Shown here: one piece after another, positions 26,036-35,184 of the stretch
How positions within the stretch are numbered: position 1 is the stretch's first letter
How the letters are laid out: every line of letters starts with the position of its first letter
Source: Mycolicibacterium sp. BiH015
Lineage (GTDB): Bacteria; Actinomycetota; Actinomycetes; Mycobacteriales; Mycobacteriaceae
Length of the DNA stretch: 64,000 nt
NCBI RefSeq assembly: GCF_027706845.1
Contig: NZ_JAQGCZ010000010.1
Location: 152,894 to 216,893, forward strand
Direction: 5' to 3'
Notes under the pieces: model-generated
Told to the model about the DNA's origin: nothing
Databases searched by the model: none
Seen by the model: the letters and a program-made list of their open reading frames with translations, nothing else
Program-made: the position numbers and the translations under genes

Positions 26036-27406
26036 TCACCACGCCAGAGGCGCATCGGGTGACACGACGTCCATGTCGAAATCGTGACCGCGGTGGGTGT
26101 ACGTCTCGCCGATCTCGCTGGTTTCGCGCACGTCACGGAATCGAATCGGTCCGCTGCTCCATCGCTGCACCCGATGCGTCGCCCACGAGGCGCGGCAGAG
26201 CAGTGACGCCTCGTCGTGGTGAACCTCGACGGACGCAACCCCGGCCGCTGATGCGGCCGTGACGATCTCGGCGACGGCATCGCGCGGCAGCACCGGGCGA
26301 CCGGCCAGCGTGATCACCACCCGACAACGGCGCCGGACCGCATCAGGCGCGGGGCCGATCCGGATGCGTGGATCGTCGGTGCGCAGTGCGCGCAGCAGGC
26401 TGTCGGCGCCCGCGCCCGAGACGAACAGGCCCACGTCCTGACCGAGGAAGCACGCGGCGGTGCGGACCAGGGAGCCCGGACCGTGGTCTGCGGCATCGAT
26501 TTCGACGGCGACTTCCGGGATGTCGTAACGAAGTCCGTGGGCCCTCGCCTCGGGGTCGGGGACCAGCCGCGACACAGCAAGTGCCTCGGCGTTCTTGGCG
26601 GCAGTGCGGCGGATGACATCCCGTCCCGCCCAGTCGGCTCCGTTGTGCCACGCGACGGCATCCCGCGCATGGTGCAGGACGGCGCCACACGTCAGCGCGC
26701 GATGCGCGAACTCCCAGTCCTCACCGCCATACTGGTCGAACGACTCGTCGAATCCTCCGCAGTAGTCGAATAGCTCGCGACTGCAGCACATCACCGAACT
26801 GATCACATACCGATAGGAACGGTGATCGACATCGAGCAGGTTGTGGGACCGTTCGTAGGCATCGCTGAGCCAACGTGGCTCGTCGAGAATACGGGGACCG
26901 TGACGTCCCGACCACCACTGCGGCAACTGGTCGGGGGTCCAGCCGGTCAGGTCGGCGTGACGCCGTCGTCCTACCACCAGCGCGTCCGGCAGCAGCGAGG
27001 GCAGCCGCACCAGGGCGCTGAGGTAGTGCGGCTCCGGCACCGTGTCGGCGTCGAGGAAGCACAGGACCTCGGCATCGGTGTGGCGGACGCCGAGGTTCCG
27101 CGCCGCGGCAGCGCGAAAACCTTTGTCCCGCTGACTGACTACCGAGCATCGCAGTGACGCGGCTGAGACGTCGGGCGGTTGCGGCGACCCGTCGTCGCAG
27201 ACGACGACGTCGATGAGTTCGTGCGGATAGTCCTGACTCCCCAGCGCCGCCAGAACGAGGTTCAGCTCGGCCTGCTGGTCGTAGAAGGGTACGACAACCG
27301 CAACAGTCGCCGACCGGCGAAGGGGCTGTCGGTCGAGCAGGTCCCAGCGATTGCCGGGGACGACATACCGGCCGTCGGTCAACGGCAGTGCATTCAGCGG
27401 GGTCAT
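26036..27406 (-). CDS. glycosyltransferase family 2 with galactosyltransferase-type C-domain
   Basis: This 456-residue GT-A enzyme has VAVVVPFYDQQAELN, the first acidic pair in VVVCDDGSPQ, the DxD motif in CFLDADTVPEP, and GGEDWEFAHR, the general-base region of the galactosyltransferase-like group. It has no membrane segments, so it acts on the cytoplasmic side. About 150 C-terminal residues form a separate domain of unknown role. The ATG at 27406 overlaps the upstream GT4 stop as ATGA; a start 3 codons earlier (MSPMT) is possible. It is the last gene of a three-gene minus-strand glycan operon. Confidence 0.85.
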   Translation of the reverse strand: MTPLNALPLTDGRYVVPGNRWDLLDRQPLRRSATVAVVVPFYDQQAELNLVLAALGSQDYPHELIDVVVCDDGSPQPPDVSAASLRCSVVSQRDKGFRAAAARNLGVRHTDAEVLCFLDADTVPEPHYLSALVRLPSLLPDALVVGRRRHADLTGWTPDQLPQWWSGRHGPRILDEPRWLSDAYERSHNLLDVDHRSYRYVISSVMCCSRELFDYCGGFDESFDQYGGEDWEFAHRALTCGAVLHHARDAVAWHNGADWAGRDVIRRTAAKNAEALAVSRLVPDPEARAHGLRYDIPEVAVEIDAADHGPGSLVRTAACFLGQDVGLFVSGAGADSLLRALRTDDPRIRIGPAPDAVRRRCRVVITLAGRPVLPRDAVAEIVTAASAAGVASVEVHHDEASLLCRASWATHRVQRWSSGPIRFRDVRETSEIGETYTHRGHDFDMDVVSPDAPLAW

Positions 27407-28392
27407 CGGCGACATTCCGCGAAGAAGCTCCAGTAGTGGCGCGCGACATCCGCACCGGTCGGGCTCAGCACCGTGCCGGCCGTGAGCCACGTCGATTCCG
27501 GTGTGGCCAAAGCGTATTCGATTGCCGACCGTAGACCCGCCGCGGTGTCGGGATACAGCGTGAGAGAACCCGGGTTGCGCTCCTCGAACTCCGACGTGTA
27601 GCGGTGCTCAGGTGCCAACGGACGTCGACCGGCCGACAGCCAGGAGTTGATCGAACCCGACGCTGAGATGTGCCTGTGGGCCACCACAGGGACGGAGACC
27701 CGCTGCAGCATTGCCGGCACCTCGGAGTCAGCGATATAGCCCGTGACGCGGAACGTGACGCCTCGGCGCCGGGCAGAGTGCTGCAGATCGATCGCCACAT
27801 CGTCATGGCCGCGTGAGGTTTCGCCGATCGCCAGCATCTCGGCACCTGCAGGCAGCGCGGCAAGCACCTCGGCGTGGCCCTTGCCCGGATAGATGTAGCC
27901 GAACACGCCCACGGTCCGGCCGCAGGCGCGGGCGGCAGGAGCGCAGGTCAGCGGATCGATGGGCAGCGGGATGACCGTGAGGCGCGATGGCTCAATGCCG
28001 CAGTCGCGCAACAGTTCGCGCTCATGATGGCTGCTGACGACGACGCCGTGGCATGCTGCCGACACGGCGGCGTACGCCTCGGTCCTGCGCGCGAAATTCT
28101 TGCCGTCGGACGGTTGAGGTACGTCGTGGAGCGTCACGGTCACCTTCCCCCTGGCCGCAGCTGCCAGGGACGCGACGTTCTCGGCGGCGACTTCCGGACT
28201 GTCCCCGAACAGACGATCGGTGAACTGGAGATGGACGGCGTCGGCGCGAAGCGGCAGCGACACGCTGCCGTGATGCGCGGTCCACTGTCTGCACACATCG
28301 AAGCCATCCGTGCGCATCCGGCGATGGAGATCCCAGCCGAATCGGACGACGCCGTGCGGGCGCGGTCCGACGAGCAGATGTGTGACGGTCAC
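27403..28392 (-). CDS. GT4-like glycosyltransferase
   Basis: This 329-residue GT-B protein starts at a GTG overlapping the upstream stop (GTGA). The N-terminal half contains VTHLLVGPRPHGVVRF and VTVTLHDVPQPSD. The C-terminal half begins VGVFGYIYPGKGHAEVLAAL, the typical donor-binding strand-loop of GT4 enzymes. The ExxxxxxxE motif is weak near SEFEERNPG. It probably transfers a sugar during assembly of a surface glycan. It lies between the WcbI and GT2 genes with 4-bp overlaps on both sides. Confidence 0.8.
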   Translation of the reverse strand: MTVTHLLVGPRPHGVVRFGWDLHRRMRTDGFDVCRQWTAHHGSVSLPLRADAVHLQFTDRLFGDSPEVAAENVASLAAAARGKVTVTLHDVPQPSDGKNFARRTEAYAAVSAACHGVVVSSHHERELLRDCGIEPSRLTVIPLPIDPLTCAPAARACGRTVGVFGYIYPGKGHAEVLAALPAGAEMLAIGETSRGHDDVAIDLQHSARRRGVTFRVTGYIADSEVPAMLQRVSVPVVAHRHISASGSINSWLSAGRRPLAPEHRYTSEFEERNPGSLTLYPDTAAGLRSAIEYALATPESTWLTAGTVLSPTGADVARHYWSFFAECRR

Positions 28393-29339
28393 GACGCGGC
28401 GGAGACGGTGAGAAGCCCGAGGATATCCATCATCTCTGCGTGCCTGGCCATTGCGAGCTCGACAAAGTCGGGATTGGCTGCATACCAATTCAGCTGTGCC
28501 CCATGCACGCTGTCGACGGACAGGCGAGCGCCGTCGTGCACCCAGTGGCCGCGTGGCGCGGCATCGAGAGCCAGGGCGGTGAGTACGCGTGGTTCCAAGG
28601 GTGCGTGCACGGAATCCAGGAGGGTGCGGCTGATCGTGGGCACCGGGAGGCGCAAACCTCCGGCGTCCAGGACTCGGCGTCCGAGTGCTTCCAGGACGGG
28701 GTTACCGGGATGATTGATGGTGTGAGCGGCCTCGGCCCCGCATTGTTCGAGGACATCCGAGATGCCCACGTCGCAGTCACGCCGCTCACGCCGCTCGAGC
28801 TCTGCGCGACTGGCCTGCGCGGCGGCGCGCAGTTGTACATCCGTCACATCGACGTCCCACACCCCGGTGGGGGACAGTCCGGCCCGGGCGGCAGCCACCG
28901 TGCGCAGATCGTGATAGGGGACCACCGGCGGAACCACCGAGCGGTCGGCGGGGTGCCGGACGATGGCCTGGAACGGGTACAAGCCCGCGTACCGGATCAC
29001 TGGCCATCGAATGCACGTCGCGGACGGTGAAAGCCGTTCTGCCAACTGCGAAGTGCCGAGTGGGAGATCCCGGTATCCGGCACGTATGGGCTGGCTCAAC
29101 AGCATCGTGGACGTCGCGAGCAGCGTGTCGAGGTACGGCAGATCGCGGCGACCGATCTCGTGTACCGGAGGCATTCGCACGGTGCGGTACGGCCGGTCCG
29201 GCACCGCATCGAGTACCTGTCTGAGCGCTTCGGCCTGACAGTTTCCGACGACGAGCCACAGCGGGCGGTCATCGGGCGGCGCGGCGTCCTCGCCGTAGAA
29301 GGCGGCGTAGTGCTTCCGGCGTCCCGTGTCGGAGTTCAC
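28389..29339 (-). CDS. WcbI-family polysaccharide biosynthesis protein
   Basis: This 316-residue protein has the defining VVGNCQAEAL motif at residues 30-39 and a SATCIRWPVIRYAGLYPFQAI segment. Both are typical of WcbI/capsule acetyltransferase-like proteins, which have a GDSL-esterase-like core. WcbI proteins are linked to modification of capsular polysaccharide; the exact reaction is unsettled. It is the first gene of the minus-strand run and is divergent from another glycosyltransferase gene with a 105-bp gap. Presence of WcbI argues for a capsule-like or surface glycan. Confidence 0.8.
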   Translation of the reverse strand: MNSDTGRRKHYAAFYGEDAAPPDDRPLWLVVGNCQAEALRQVLDAVPDRPYRTVRMPPVHEIGRRDLPYLDTLLATSTMLLSQPIRAGYRDLPLGTSQLAERLSPSATCIRWPVIRYAGLYPFQAIVRHPADRSVVPPVVPYHDLRTVAAARAGLSPTGVWDVDVTDVQLRAAAQASRAELERRERRDCDVGISDVLEQCGAEAAHTINHPGNPVLEALGRRVLDAGGLRLPVPTISRTLLDSVHAPLEPRVLTALALDAAPRGHWVHDGARLSVDSVHGAQLNWYAANPDFVELAMARHAEMMDILGLLTVSAAS

Positions 29340-29444
29340 TCAGCGAGGTTACGTGCACACCGACCCGGGGTAGAGTCCGGTTACGCATTCGTCGAGCCAA
29401 CGGCGGGCCATTTTTTCTGCCCGAGTGTCGTCCGACGGAGGTTG

Positions 29445-30509
29445 ATGTTGATTCGATTGGCGTCGGTTCCTGCCGCCCATCCCTTCGTCGGCGCCACGAC
29501 CGATCCCGCGCTCGTCTCACTTCTTCCCGACCCGGTTCCGCCAGGGGCGACACTGCCCGGCCAATGGTGGCCACCACGTTGGCTAGACCCCGGCTATCTA
29601 CGCGAGCGCATCCACGAAATCGACGTTCTCCATGTTCATTTCGGATTCGAAGCGGTCACCGTCGGCGATCTTCGTGCGGTCGTCGAGGTGTTGCGCGAAC
29701 ACCGGGTGCCACTCGTGGTCACGGCGCACGACCTGGCCAATCCGCATGTCGCGGACCAGGCGCCCCACGAAGCCCGACTCGATCTACTCCTGCGCGAAGC
29801 CAGCGCGGTGATCACGTTGACGAGGGGCGCGGCGTACGCCATCGCGCAACGGTGGGGAGTAGAAGCGATGGTGCTACCTCATCCGCACCTGCTGCCGGCC
29901 GAGTACGTGGGTGCCCGACGCGTGACGAGGGCGGTCCCGGTGGTCGGGGTACACGGAAAGTTCTTGCGCGCGAACGTCGATCCGTGGCCGATCATGGATG
30001 CGCTCGTGGCCGCCGAATGGACGGTTGATGTCGCACTGCGATTGGACCTCGACGAGAAAGCCCTCCTGGTGCGGCGCCCCGAGCGTGCAGTGCCGGATCG
30101 GCTGGCGGCCTACGATTCAGCTGGGGTCGACGTGCGAGTGCACCCGCCTTTCTCCGACACCGAACTCGTCGACTACCTCGGCCAGATCGATGTGATGGTG
30201 CTGCCGTACCGGTTCGGCACCCATTCCGGTTGGGTGGAGGCGTGCTTCGATGCCGGGGTGCACCCGGTGGTTCCGGACTGCGGGTTCTTCAGCGAACAGC
30301 ACGCTTCGGGTGTTTTCGTTTTCGGTCCCGGCGAGTTCGAGCAGGCCGGCCTCGTGCACGCCGTCGAGGGTGCGGTGTTCCAGGTGCGCTCCACTTCTGG
30401 GCTTGAGAATCGTGCCCGCCGGCATGGGCGGGTGAGCGAGCGGAAAGTTGTGCGGGGTCACGTCGTCGACATCTACCGGCGCGCGCTGGCAGCACGGACC
30501 GCTGCGTGA
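29445..30509 (+). CDS. glycosyltransferase (GT-B, GT4-like)
   Basis: This 354-residue protein starts MLIRLASVPAAHPF after GGAGG. It has N-terminal DVLHVHFGFEAVTV and LVVTAHDLANPHV, a donor-side VVGVHGKFLRANVDPW, and IDVMVLPYRFGTHSGWVEACFDAGVHPVVPDCGFF. The last is the C-terminal GT4-type segment where the usual Glu sits in WVEACFDAG. The longer frame upstream is antisense to wcbI and was excluded. It is divergent from the WcbI-GT4-GT2 operon and followed 37 bp later by a methyltransferase gene. Confidence 0.8.
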   Translation: MLIRLASVPAAHPFVGATTDPALVSLLPDPVPPGATLPGQWWPPRWLDPGYLRERIHEIDVLHVHFGFEAVTVGDLRAVVEVLREHRVPLVVTAHDLANPHVADQAPHEARLDLLLREASAVITLTRGAAYAIAQRWGVEAMVLPHPHLLPAEYVGARRVTRAVPVVGVHGKFLRANVDPWPIMDALVAAEWTVDVALRLDLDEKALLVRRPERAVPDRLAAYDSAGVDVRVHPPFSDTELVDYLGQIDVMVLPYRFGTHSGWVEACFDAGVHPVVPDCGFFSEQHASGVFVFGPGEFEQAGLVHAVEGAVFQVRSTSGLENRARRHGRVSERKVVRGHVVDIYRRALAARTAA

Positions 30510-30545
30510 GCGGGCCGAGGATGCAGACAGGAAGGTGGGTCGGCA

Positions 30546-31157
30546 GTGAATGACGCGATGACGGGATTCGACCGCCCGGTGCAGACCTGGCGCGACATTC
30601 CCGGGTGGTTTCAGTGGCGGGAAGGTCAGGAAGAAGCCGCCGAGTTCTTCGCCGACGGGGATCGGTTCGTCGAGGTGGGCTGCTACCTGGGACGCAGCAT
30701 CTGTTCACTGGCCGAGGTGATGGGTGCGCACGGACTCGACGTCGAGATCATCGGCGTCGACTGGGCGCGGGGAAGCGGGCCCGAAGGCCCGGCTGAGGTC
30801 AACGCCCACGGGCCCGCCGTCGAGTTCGGCGGGGGCACCATGGCCGGACTGCTGCACCGCAATCTGATCGCCTGCGGTGCCGCCGACGCGGTGCACCTGG
30901 TGATCGCCGATTCGGTATCGGCGGCGAAGCTCTTTCCCGACGAATCCCTGGCATGGGTGCACCTCGACGCGCGACACGACTACGACAGCGTCTGCGCCGA
31001 CATCGAGGCCTGGCGTCCCAAGGTGCGGTCCGGCGGATGGCTGTCCGGCGACGACTACGACAGCTGGAACTGGCCGGGCGTGGTGCAGGCCGTCGCCGAC
31101 AGTCTCGACGGGGCCGCGCCGTGGTGCACCGCACAGTGGCGGTGGCTCAAGCCTTAA
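30546..31157 (+). CDS. class I SAM methyltransferase, CmcI/Methyltransf_24-like
   Basis: This 203-residue protein starts at GTG. It has FVEVGCYLGRSICSLAEV (motif I), EIIGVDWARG (motif II) and LAWVHLDARHDYDSVCADIEAWRPKVRSGG. The latter matches the cephalosporin-hydroxylase/CmcI-type methyltransferases common in glycan clusters. HLDARHDY with nearby acidic residues suggests a metal-assisted O-methyltransferase. It likely methylates a sugar of the glycan made by the neighbouring glycosyltransferases; this is inferred from position. Confidence 0.8.
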   Translation: MNDAMTGFDRPVQTWRDIPGWFQWREGQEEAAEFFADGDRFVEVGCYLGRSICSLAEVMGAHGLDVEIIGVDWARGSGPEGPAEVNAHGPAVEFGGGTMAGLLHRNLIACGAADAVHLVIADSVSAAKLFPDESLAWVHLDARHDYDSVCADIEAWRPKVRSGGWLSGDDYDSWNWPGVVQAVADSLDGAAPWCTAQWRWLKP

Positions 31158-31234
31158 GCAGCGCCGCGATCAGGACCGCGGCAGCAACCCTTGCGACCTG
31201 TTCATCCACCCCCGAAGGTGCTCGGCTGATGGTG

Positions 31235-31825
31235 CTAGACCGGGCCGTCGGCGCGTGCGTCGTAGGGCGGTCCGAGGAATCGCCGCACCATGTGTTCCTC
31301 GGTATCGGCATCCGCAGGCGGCCAGCAGCACAGTGCGAGAAATGTGCGGATCAGCCACTGTGAAGCAACGGGATCGGGTGTAGGGAGTCCGACCATTTCG
31401 TCGGCGAGGCGGGTGACGACAGCCGACTTGGTGAGCCACTCTTCACCGGGGAGGCTGGTCATTGAGCGCATGATCTTTGCAAGCGGATCGGCTCGCAGTT
31501 GCTTCAACGCGACCGTGGTGGCGGTGACGACGCGTTCCGCGCCAGTCAGCCCGTCGATCGCGTCGCGGACCGACTCGAGCACGCCTTCGGCTTGCCGGCT
31601 CATCACAGCGTCGCGGATAGCGGTCTTTCCTCCGGCGTGGCGGTAGATGGTCGCGGGCGAACAGTGCACCTTCGCCGCCAGCGCGTCGATACTGAAAGCG
31701 TCGTATCCGTGCCGGGACATCAGATCGGCGGCTGCGGCGTAGATCCGTTCGGTGGCCACGGCGTGGCGATCCCGCCCGATCAACCAATCGTCAGTAGTCG
31801 ATTCCTGCCGCGAATTCACCACCAC
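31235..31825 (-). CDS. TetR-family regulator
   Basis: This 196-residue regulator has its HTH at about residues 28-70 (DAFSIDALAAKVHCSPATIYRHAGGKTAIRD) followed by a helical ligand domain. It is divergent from a P450-SDR-esterase gene set with a gap of about 156 bp. The gap contains a small inverted repeat that may be its operator. It probably represses the P450 cluster in the absence of a hydrophobic ligand. The 77-bp gap to the upstream methyltransferase gene shows nothing notable. Confidence 0.85.
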   Translation of the reverse strand: MVVNSRQESTTDDWLIGRDRHAVATERIYAAAADLMSRHGYDAFSIDALAAKVHCSPATIYRHAGGKTAIRDAVMSRQAEGVLESVRDAIDGLTGAERVVTATTVALKQLRADPLAKIMRSMTSLPGEEWLTKSAVVTRLADEMVGLPTPDPVASQWLIRTFLALCCWPPADADTEEHMVRRFLGPPYDARADGPV

Positions 31826-31837
31826 GTTTTATCACTG

Positions 31838-31863
31838 TGAGAAGAACTAACGTCGAATTCTCA
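31838..31863. promoter_or_regulatory. candidate TetR operator
   Basis: TGAGAA (31838-31843) and TTCTCA (31858-31863) are perfect inverted 6-mers separated by 14 bp. They lie 13 bp from the TetR start codon in the divergent gap before the P450 gene. The arms are short, so chance cannot be excluded. Confidence 0.35.
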
Positions 31864-31981
31864 GTCAATGCGCTGGTTGATCGCGTTGCGTGAGAGGGCT
31901 GCCGGTGTGCTCGCGGCGATGGAGTTTTCATGTTTGTCGCGCGTCGTTGACGCAGATGCACGCACCGTCCACCCTGGCCCC

Positions 31982-33193
31982 ATGACCCTCTTGGCAGACG
32001 CCACCGACTTCTTCGGCACAGAAGCCTTGCAGGACCCGTATCCGCTGTATGACCGGATGCGCGAGCAATCGCCGGTGCAGCGCATCGGCGATTCCACGTT
32101 CTACGCGGTCTGCGGGTGGGACGCCGTGACGGAAGCCGTCAACCGTGTCGGGGACTTTTCATCCAATCTGACCGCGACGATGGTGTACCGCGACGGCACC
32201 GTCACACCGTTCGACATGGGGCCGTTGGGCGGCCCGCAGCATGCCCTGGCTACCGCAGACGACCCACTACACGATGCACACCGCAAGCTGCTGGTGCCGC
32301 ACCTGGCCGCCAAGCGGATACGTGTCATCGAGGAATTCGCCGAAGCGACGGCTAGAGAACTGTGGACGCAAGGCTTGAGCCACGGCCGCATCGAGTGGAT
32401 GAGCGCCATGGCAAATCGGCTCCCGATGATGGTCGTGGCCGACCTGTTGGGCTTGCCGCAGGACGACGTCGAGAAGCTGATCCGACTGGGCTACGCCACC
32501 ACCACTCTGCTCGACGGCGTCGTGAGCCAGGCCGAACTCGACGCCGCAGGCGCTGCGGCAATGGAGCTGGCCGGCTACGTCATGGAGCATTTCGCCAAGG
32601 CCGGCGAGAACCCCGCGCCAGAGCTGATCGGCGACCTGGCGGCCAAATATGCCTCTGGCGAGGTGGAGCAGATGCCGGCGATGGCGATCATGCTCACACT
32701 GTTCAGCGCGGCAGGCGAATCCACCGCCTCCCTGCTGGGCAGCGCCGCATGGATCCTGGCTACGCACAGCGACATTCAAGAACAACTCCGCACCCAGCCC
32801 GAACTATTGGGTGCGTTCATCGAGGAGGCGCTGCGGTACGAGTCCCCGTTCCGCGGGCACTACCGGCATGTGGTCCGCGACACCACACTGGCCGGAGTCG
32901 ATCTGCCCGCGGATTCGCACCTGCTGTTGATGTGGGGAGCGGCCAACCGCGACCCCCGGCACTTCGAGAATGCCAACGAGTTCCGCCTCGATCGCAAGGG
33001 CGGCAAGGGACACATCACATTCGGCAAGGGCGCCCACTTCTGCGTCGGCGCCGCGCTGGCTCGCTTGGAAGCCCAGATCGTCTTCCGGACACTGCTGGAC
33101 CAGACCACCTGGATTGAGGCCGCCGACGTCGGCCAATGGTTACCCAGCATTCTGGTCCGTCGACTCGATCGATTGGAACTGGCTGTCAGATGA
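31982..33193 (+). CDS. cytochrome P450
   Basis: This haem monooxygenase of about 403 residues has the I-helix oxygen-binding motif SAAGESTAS, the ExxR helix EEALRYESPF and the haem loop FGKGAHFCVG, with the thiolate cysteine near residue 353. ATG 31982 (MTLLADATDFF) gives the standard bacterial P450 length; the 38 extra upstream codons look non-coding. It is followed by an SDR and an HSL-type esterase gene and faces a TetR gene. It is likely part of a lipid, terpenoid or xenobiotic oxidation cassette. No ferredoxin gene is adjacent. The CYP family is not assigned. Confidence 0.92.
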   Translation: MTLLADATDFFGTEALQDPYPLYDRMREQSPVQRIGDSTFYAVCGWDAVTEAVNRVGDFSSNLTATMVYRDGTVTPFDMGPLGGPQHALATADDPLHDAHRKLLVPHLAAKRIRVIEEFAEATARELWTQGLSHGRIEWMSAMANRLPMMVVADLLGLPQDDVEKLIRLGYATTTLLDGVVSQAELDAAGAAAMELAGYVMEHFAKAGENPAPELIGDLAAKYASGEVEQMPAMAIMLTLFSAAGESTASLLGSAAWILATHSDIQEQLRTQPELLGAFIEEALRYESPFRGHYRHVVRDTTLAGVDLPADSHLLLMWGAANRDPRHFENANEFRLDRKGGKGHITFGKGAHFCVGAALARLEAQIVFRTLLDQTTWIEAADVGQWLPSILVRRLDRLELAVR

Positions 33194-33290
33194 CCGAGCG
33201 CGTGCGACGGACGTCTGCCGTCCACGCGAGTTGCTCTGCGCTGCGTGAACTTTCGCGCTGTCCGCAATCGCGATCGATGAGGTTGTAAGG

Positions 33291-34211
33291 GTGTCGAAGG
33301 CTACATGGTCGGAGAATGACGTTCCGGATCAGTCTGGTCGCGTCGCCGTCGTGACGGGCTCCAACACGGGCCTTGGGTTGGACACCGCACGGGTCCTCGC
33401 GGAACGCGGCGCGCGGGTGGTGTTGGCGGTGCGCAACCCGGACAAGGGCGAGGCGGCATGCGAGAGAATTCGTCGATCGGTGCCCGACGCGGACGTGTCA
33501 ACGCAGCTGCTCGATCTCGGCTCGCTCGAATCGGTGCGCACAGCGTCGGCCGAACTGCGTGCCGCCCACCCGCGGATCGACTTGCTCATCAACAATGCGG
33601 CGGTGGCGTTCCCGCCCAAGACGACGACACCTGATGGGTTCGAATTGCAGTTCGGCACAAACCATCTCGGCCACTTTGCGCTGACGGGACTGCTGCTCGA
33701 GAACATGCTCGGCGTCCAGGGGGCCCGAGTGGTGGTGGTGGCAAGTCTGGACCACAAGCTCGGCGGTGCCATCCATTTCGACGATCTCCAGTGGGAGCGT
33801 CGGTACAGCGGTGCGCTGGCCTACGCTCAGTCGAAGCTGGCTAACCTGATGTTCTGCTACGCATTTCATCGACGGCTGGTCACGGCGGGCGCGCCGCTGA
33901 TGACGGTAACGGCCCACCCCGGCTATTCACACTCCGAGCTCTTCCGCAACATGTGGAAACCGGCCCAGGTGATGATGAAGTACACGGACCGTTTCATCGG
34001 CCAGGATCCCGCGAAGGGCGCACTGCCACAGCTGTACGCCGCGACGATGCCTGATGTACAGGGTGGCCAGTACTGGGGACCGGACGGATTTCTGGAGATG
34101 GCGGGCTACCCGACACTCGTCCGTTCCAGCAAGAAGTCCTACGACCAACAGGTACAGGAACGGTTGTGGACCGTGTCCGAGGAGTTGACCGGTGTCACGT
34201 ATCCGGTCTGA
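33291..34211 (+). CDS. SDR oxidoreductase, retinol-dehydrogenase-like
   Basis: This 306-residue SDR starts at GTG. It has TGSNTGLGLDTA (cofactor), NNAAV in place of NNAG, VVVVASLDHK for the serine region and YAQSK for catalysis. The insertion before YxxxK and the length match the WWOX/RDH-like SDR group (classical C2). It would interconvert an alcohol and ketone or aldehyde, plausibly the product of the upstream P450. Its stop overlaps the next gene start by 20 bp. Confidence 0.87.
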   Translation: MSKATWSENDVPDQSGRVAVVTGSNTGLGLDTARVLAERGARVVLAVRNPDKGEAACERIRRSVPDADVSTQLLDLGSLESVRTASAELRAAHPRIDLLINNAAVAFPPKTTTPDGFELQFGTNHLGHFALTGLLLENMLGVQGARVVVVASLDHKLGGAIHFDDLQWERRYSGALAYAQSKLANLMFCYAFHRRLVTAGAPLMTVTAHPGYSHSELFRNMWKPAQVMMKYTDRFIGQDPAKGALPQLYAATMPDVQGGQYWGPDGFLEMAGYPTLVRSSKKSYDQQVQERLWTVSEELTGVTYPV

Positions 34212-35091
34212 CTACTACCACCCCGACTTGAGAAGTATTGCGCGGGTGCTTCCCCGGTCGCCGTTCAACCACGTGACGCTGCCGGCGATGCGTCACCTGA
34301 CCCGATTGGCGCCGTCCCCGCGCGAGGGTGTCGAGGTCCTCACAATCACACCGAGCGCCGGGATCAGGCTCCACCGGCCCGAGCGTGAGTGCGCCCACGG
34401 GGGTGCATTGCTCTGGATCCACGGCGGCGGATACGTCATCGGAACGGCAGCCCAGGACGACTCGCTGTGCCGCCGGTTCGTTCGGCAGTTGGGCGTACCG
34501 GTCGCCTCAGTGGACTACCGACTTGCTCCGAAGCATCCCTATCCAGCCGCGCTGGAGGACTGCTATGCCGGGCTGACATGGTTGGCGCGATTGCCTGGCG
34601 TGGATCCCGACCGGATCGCGATCGGCGGCGCTAGCGCGGGTGGCGGTCTTGCGGCTGCGCTGGCACTGCTCGCGCGGGATCGCCGCGAAGTGACACCCTT
34701 GTTCCAATTGCTCGTCTATCCCATGGTCGACGATCGCCCATCGAGTCGCCCGGGCCTTGAGAGTCCGCACTACCGGTTGTGGAGCGAAAAGAGCGATCGG
34801 CTGGGATGGCAGGCCTACCTGAAAGGTGCCGATCGCCAGTCTGCGGTACCGGCGCGACGCGACGACCTGTCCCACCTTGCTCCAGCGTGGATCGGGGTGG
34901 GAACGGTGGATCCGCTCTACGGTCAGGACGTGGATTATGCGCACAGGTTGCGCGAGGCTGGTGTGAGCTGTGAGCTCGACGTCGTCGAAGGAGCCTTCCA
35001 CGGATTCGACATCATCGCCTCCAGAACGCCAGTGGCACAGCGCTTCTTCGGGCGGCAGTGTGCTGCGTTACAGGCAGCATTTGGCGGTTGA
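34192..35091 (+). CDS. alpha/beta hydrolase, HSL-type esterase
   Basis: This 299-residue esterase has LLWIHGGGYVIG (oxyanion HGGG) and the nucleophile elbow GGASAGGG. The late acid is in GTVDPLYGQD and the histidine in GAFHGFD. Its start overlaps the SDR gene, so translation is coupled. It completes a P450-SDR-esterase cassette. A further HSL-type esterase lies at 615-1565. The C-terminus is followed at once by the broken IS481-type element. Confidence 0.87.
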   Translation: MSRIRSDYYHPDLRSIARVLPRSPFNHVTLPAMRHLTRLAPSPREGVEVLTITPSAGIRLHRPERECAHGGALLWIHGGGYVIGTAAQDDSLCRRFVRQLGVPVASVDYRLAPKHPYPAALEDCYAGLTWLARLPGVDPDRIAIGGASAGGGLAAALALLARDRREVTPLFQLLVYPMVDDRPSSRPGLESPHYRLWSEKSDRLGWQAYLKGADRQSAVPARRDDLSHLAPAWIGVGTVDPLYGQDVDYAHRLREAGVSCELDVVEGAFHGFDIIASRTPVAQRFFGRQCAALQAAFGG

Positions 35092-35184
35092 TATGTCCTT
35101 GGGGGAAGGGTCGGCTGCGTGTGGCCCACCATCTCCGATGATGGGCGGCCGGGGTCAGACCTGCGGGGACTGCCGGACGATCCC

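Noticed and set aside
28389..29444. Extending the plus-strand glycosyltransferase start back to 29160
   Set aside because: The first 95 codons are antisense to the wcbI gene. The ATG at 29445 has a GGAGG site and begins the normal glycosyltransferase fold.
35092..35184. Continuation of the IS481 transposase below 35185
   Set aside because: After RRSRRRD the translation no longer resembles the family in any frame. It is treated as unrelated intergenic sequence next to the esterase gene.
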